Assembly: GCA_003565105.1 (NCBI GenBank)
Contig: PXDG01000003.1
Coordinates: forward strand, 1-6,913
Source: Parcubacteria group bacterium
Lineage (GTDB): Bacteria > Patescibacteriota > Minisyncoccia > SW-4-49-11
Direction of reading: 5' to 3'
Length of the DNA: 6,913 bases
Part shown: in pieces, positions 6,361 through 6,913 of the stretch
Position numbering within the stretch: position 1 is the stretch's first letter
Layout of the letters: the number at the start of each line of letters is the position of its first letter
Program-made: the position numbers and the translations under genes
Notes under the pieces: generated by a model
Told to the model about the DNA's origin: nothing
Seen by the model: the letters and a program-made list of their open reading frames with translations, nothing else
The model's database searches: none

Positions 6361-6422
6361 TCCTCCTTTGTGTCAATCCGCCTCGGGCGGGGAGGAGGTG
6401 TCACGTGAGTGACGGAGGAGGA
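6361..6422. repeat. GC-rich nested-hairpin element, REP-like
   Basis: An outer stem TCCTCCT (6361-6367) / AGGAGGA (6416-6422) encloses two hairpins: CCGCC (6378-6382) / GGCGG (6386-6390) with a TCG loop, and GTCAC (6400-6404) / GTGAC (6409-6413) with a GTGA loop. The second hairpin is flanked by two exact copies of GGAGGAGG (6391-6398 and 6414-6421), either of which can pair with the left arm. It is far more GC-rich than its surroundings. The architecture resembles bacterial REP/palindromic unit repeats; a structured RNA or extra terminator is the alternative. There is only one copy in this window. Confidence 0.6.
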
Positions 6423-6468
6423 AGATAGGAGAAAAATATTTTAATATGATAGGCTTATTGTATGAAGA

Positions 6469-6515
6469 GTGTGGCTTTGTATTTGAGTGGGGGATGGGGT
6501 ATAATAGTGGTAAGA
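6469..6515 (+). repeat. Promoter-bearing direct repeat, copy 2
   Basis: This is the second copy of the 47-base element found at 5319-5365, with 43 of 47 bases the same and full conservation of the -35, the -10 and the 17-base spacing. Only the G-run after the -10 is weakened (mismatches at 6506 and 6508). Confidence 0.9.
6477..6505 (+). promoter_or_regulatory. Strong sigma70-type promoter of the DUF3800 gene
   Basis: TTGTAT (6477-6482), a 17-base G-rich spacer and TATAAT (6500-6505) are seen. Transcription should begin near 6512, leaving a leader of about 27 bases before the ATG at 6539. No Shine-Dalgarno site is visible in that leader. Confidence 0.8.
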
Positions 6516-6538
6516 TAAACGGTAAATAGATTGTTTGT

Positions 6539-6913
6539 ATGGTAGTCTTTATTGATGAAGTTAGAGATTCGGGAATGAAGAATAAACCCGGTTCGAGTAA
6601 ATACTTTGTCATTTCTCTCGTTGTATTCTCGGATAAAGAAGAAGCTAAGAAGTGTGATCAAGCAATTCAGAGATTGAAAGAACGTATTTTTATTGGAAAG
6701 ACAAAATCAGAATTTCATTGTTCTCAAAACAAACATACTACAAGAATTGCTTTTTTGGAATGTGTAGGACAGTATCATTTCTTTCACTTTTCGTTAGTAC
6801 TAGATAAAAGTCTGCTTTATGGTGAAGGATTTCATAATAAAGACTCTATGTATAAGTATGCCTGTGGACTTGTGTTCAAAAATGCGGAAGCATATCTTGA
6901 TCAGGCAACGGTG
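6539..6913 (+). CDS. DUF3800-family protein, 3' end beyond the window
   Basis: 125 residues are visible and the frame is still open at the window end. The N-terminus carries the family's first acidic motif as FIDEVRDSG (4-12), where most relatives read FIDESGDxG; D6, E7 and D10 keep their spacing. GSSKYFVIS (18-26) follows, then EFHCS (58-62) and the FHFSLVLDK strand (82-90), then MYKYACGLV (104-112), all in the family's usual order. DUF3800 proteins are predicted to have an RNase H-like fold and are often found among mobile or defence genes; their biochemical role is not established. The start is the ATG at 6539: an in-frame TAG lies at 6527, and the codons between are ATT, GTT and TGT. The C-terminal part, including any later acidic residues, lies outside the window. 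Confidence 0.85.
   Translation, partial: MVVFIDEVRDSGMKNKPGSSKYFVISLVVFSDKEEAKKCDQAIQRLKERIFIGKTKSEFHCSQNKHTTRIAFLECVGQYHFFHFSLVLDKSLLYGEGFHNKDSMYKYACGLVFKNAEAYLDQATV

Noticed and set aside
6361..6422. CRISPR repeat or tRNA as explanation for the nested hairpins
   Set aside because: There is no array of repeats and spacers, and no tRNA arm consensus, anticodon stem or acceptor pattern fits.

Overview
The window reads as AT-rich bacterial DNA, most likely from a Patescibacteria/Candidate Phyla Radiation (CPR) genome. This rests on the style of the type IV pilin-like protein (a short leader ending in Gly, then FTLLEV, then a short soluble domain), the zeta-family kinase type, sparse Shine-Dalgarno use, and small gene clusters. 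It is an inference; there is no rRNA or marker gene to prove it. TGA acts as an ordinary stop (it ends the zeta kinase gene), which argues against the CPR lineages that read TGA as glycine. All recognisable genes lie on the + strand.

Left part (1-1419): the 3' portion of a charged, low-complexity, helical protein of unknown function. It is open to the window edge and its arginine codon use differs sharply from that of the next gene. Then comes a probable two-gene unit (promoter near 1452-1480): a full-length P-type cation ATPase of the PacL/SERCA-like type (1505-4201) and, 5 bases later, a type IV pilin-like protein (4207-4632). The ATPase keeps the phosphorylation machinery but has substitutions at several classical Ca2+ ligand positions and at the KGA lysine, so its ion is uncertain.

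Middle (4633-5288): a self-contained single-gene cassette with an extended -10 promoter, a strong Shine-Dalgarno site, a GTG start, a 180-residue unrecognised Cys/His/Trp-rich protein, and a clear intrinsic terminator.

Right part (5289-6913): an accessory, conflict-type segment. A strong promoter drives a zeta-toxin-family kinase (5430-6125) whose stop overlaps the start of a 67-residue protein (6122-6325), which may be its antitoxin or partner. A terminator overlaps the end of the small gene, followed by a GC-rich nested-hairpin element (6361-6422) that looks like a REP-type palindrome. After it a second, nearly identical copy of the same promoter (43 of 47 bases) drives a DUF3800-family gene, cut off by the window end. 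The best unusual signals are the duplicated promoter module, an AUG-UAA start-stop element under the best Shine-Dalgarno site just before the zeta kinase, the toxin-first gene order, and the nested hairpin between the two units. Together they suggest a small set of toxin or defence genes under shared control; that is a hypothesis, not a demonstrated system.
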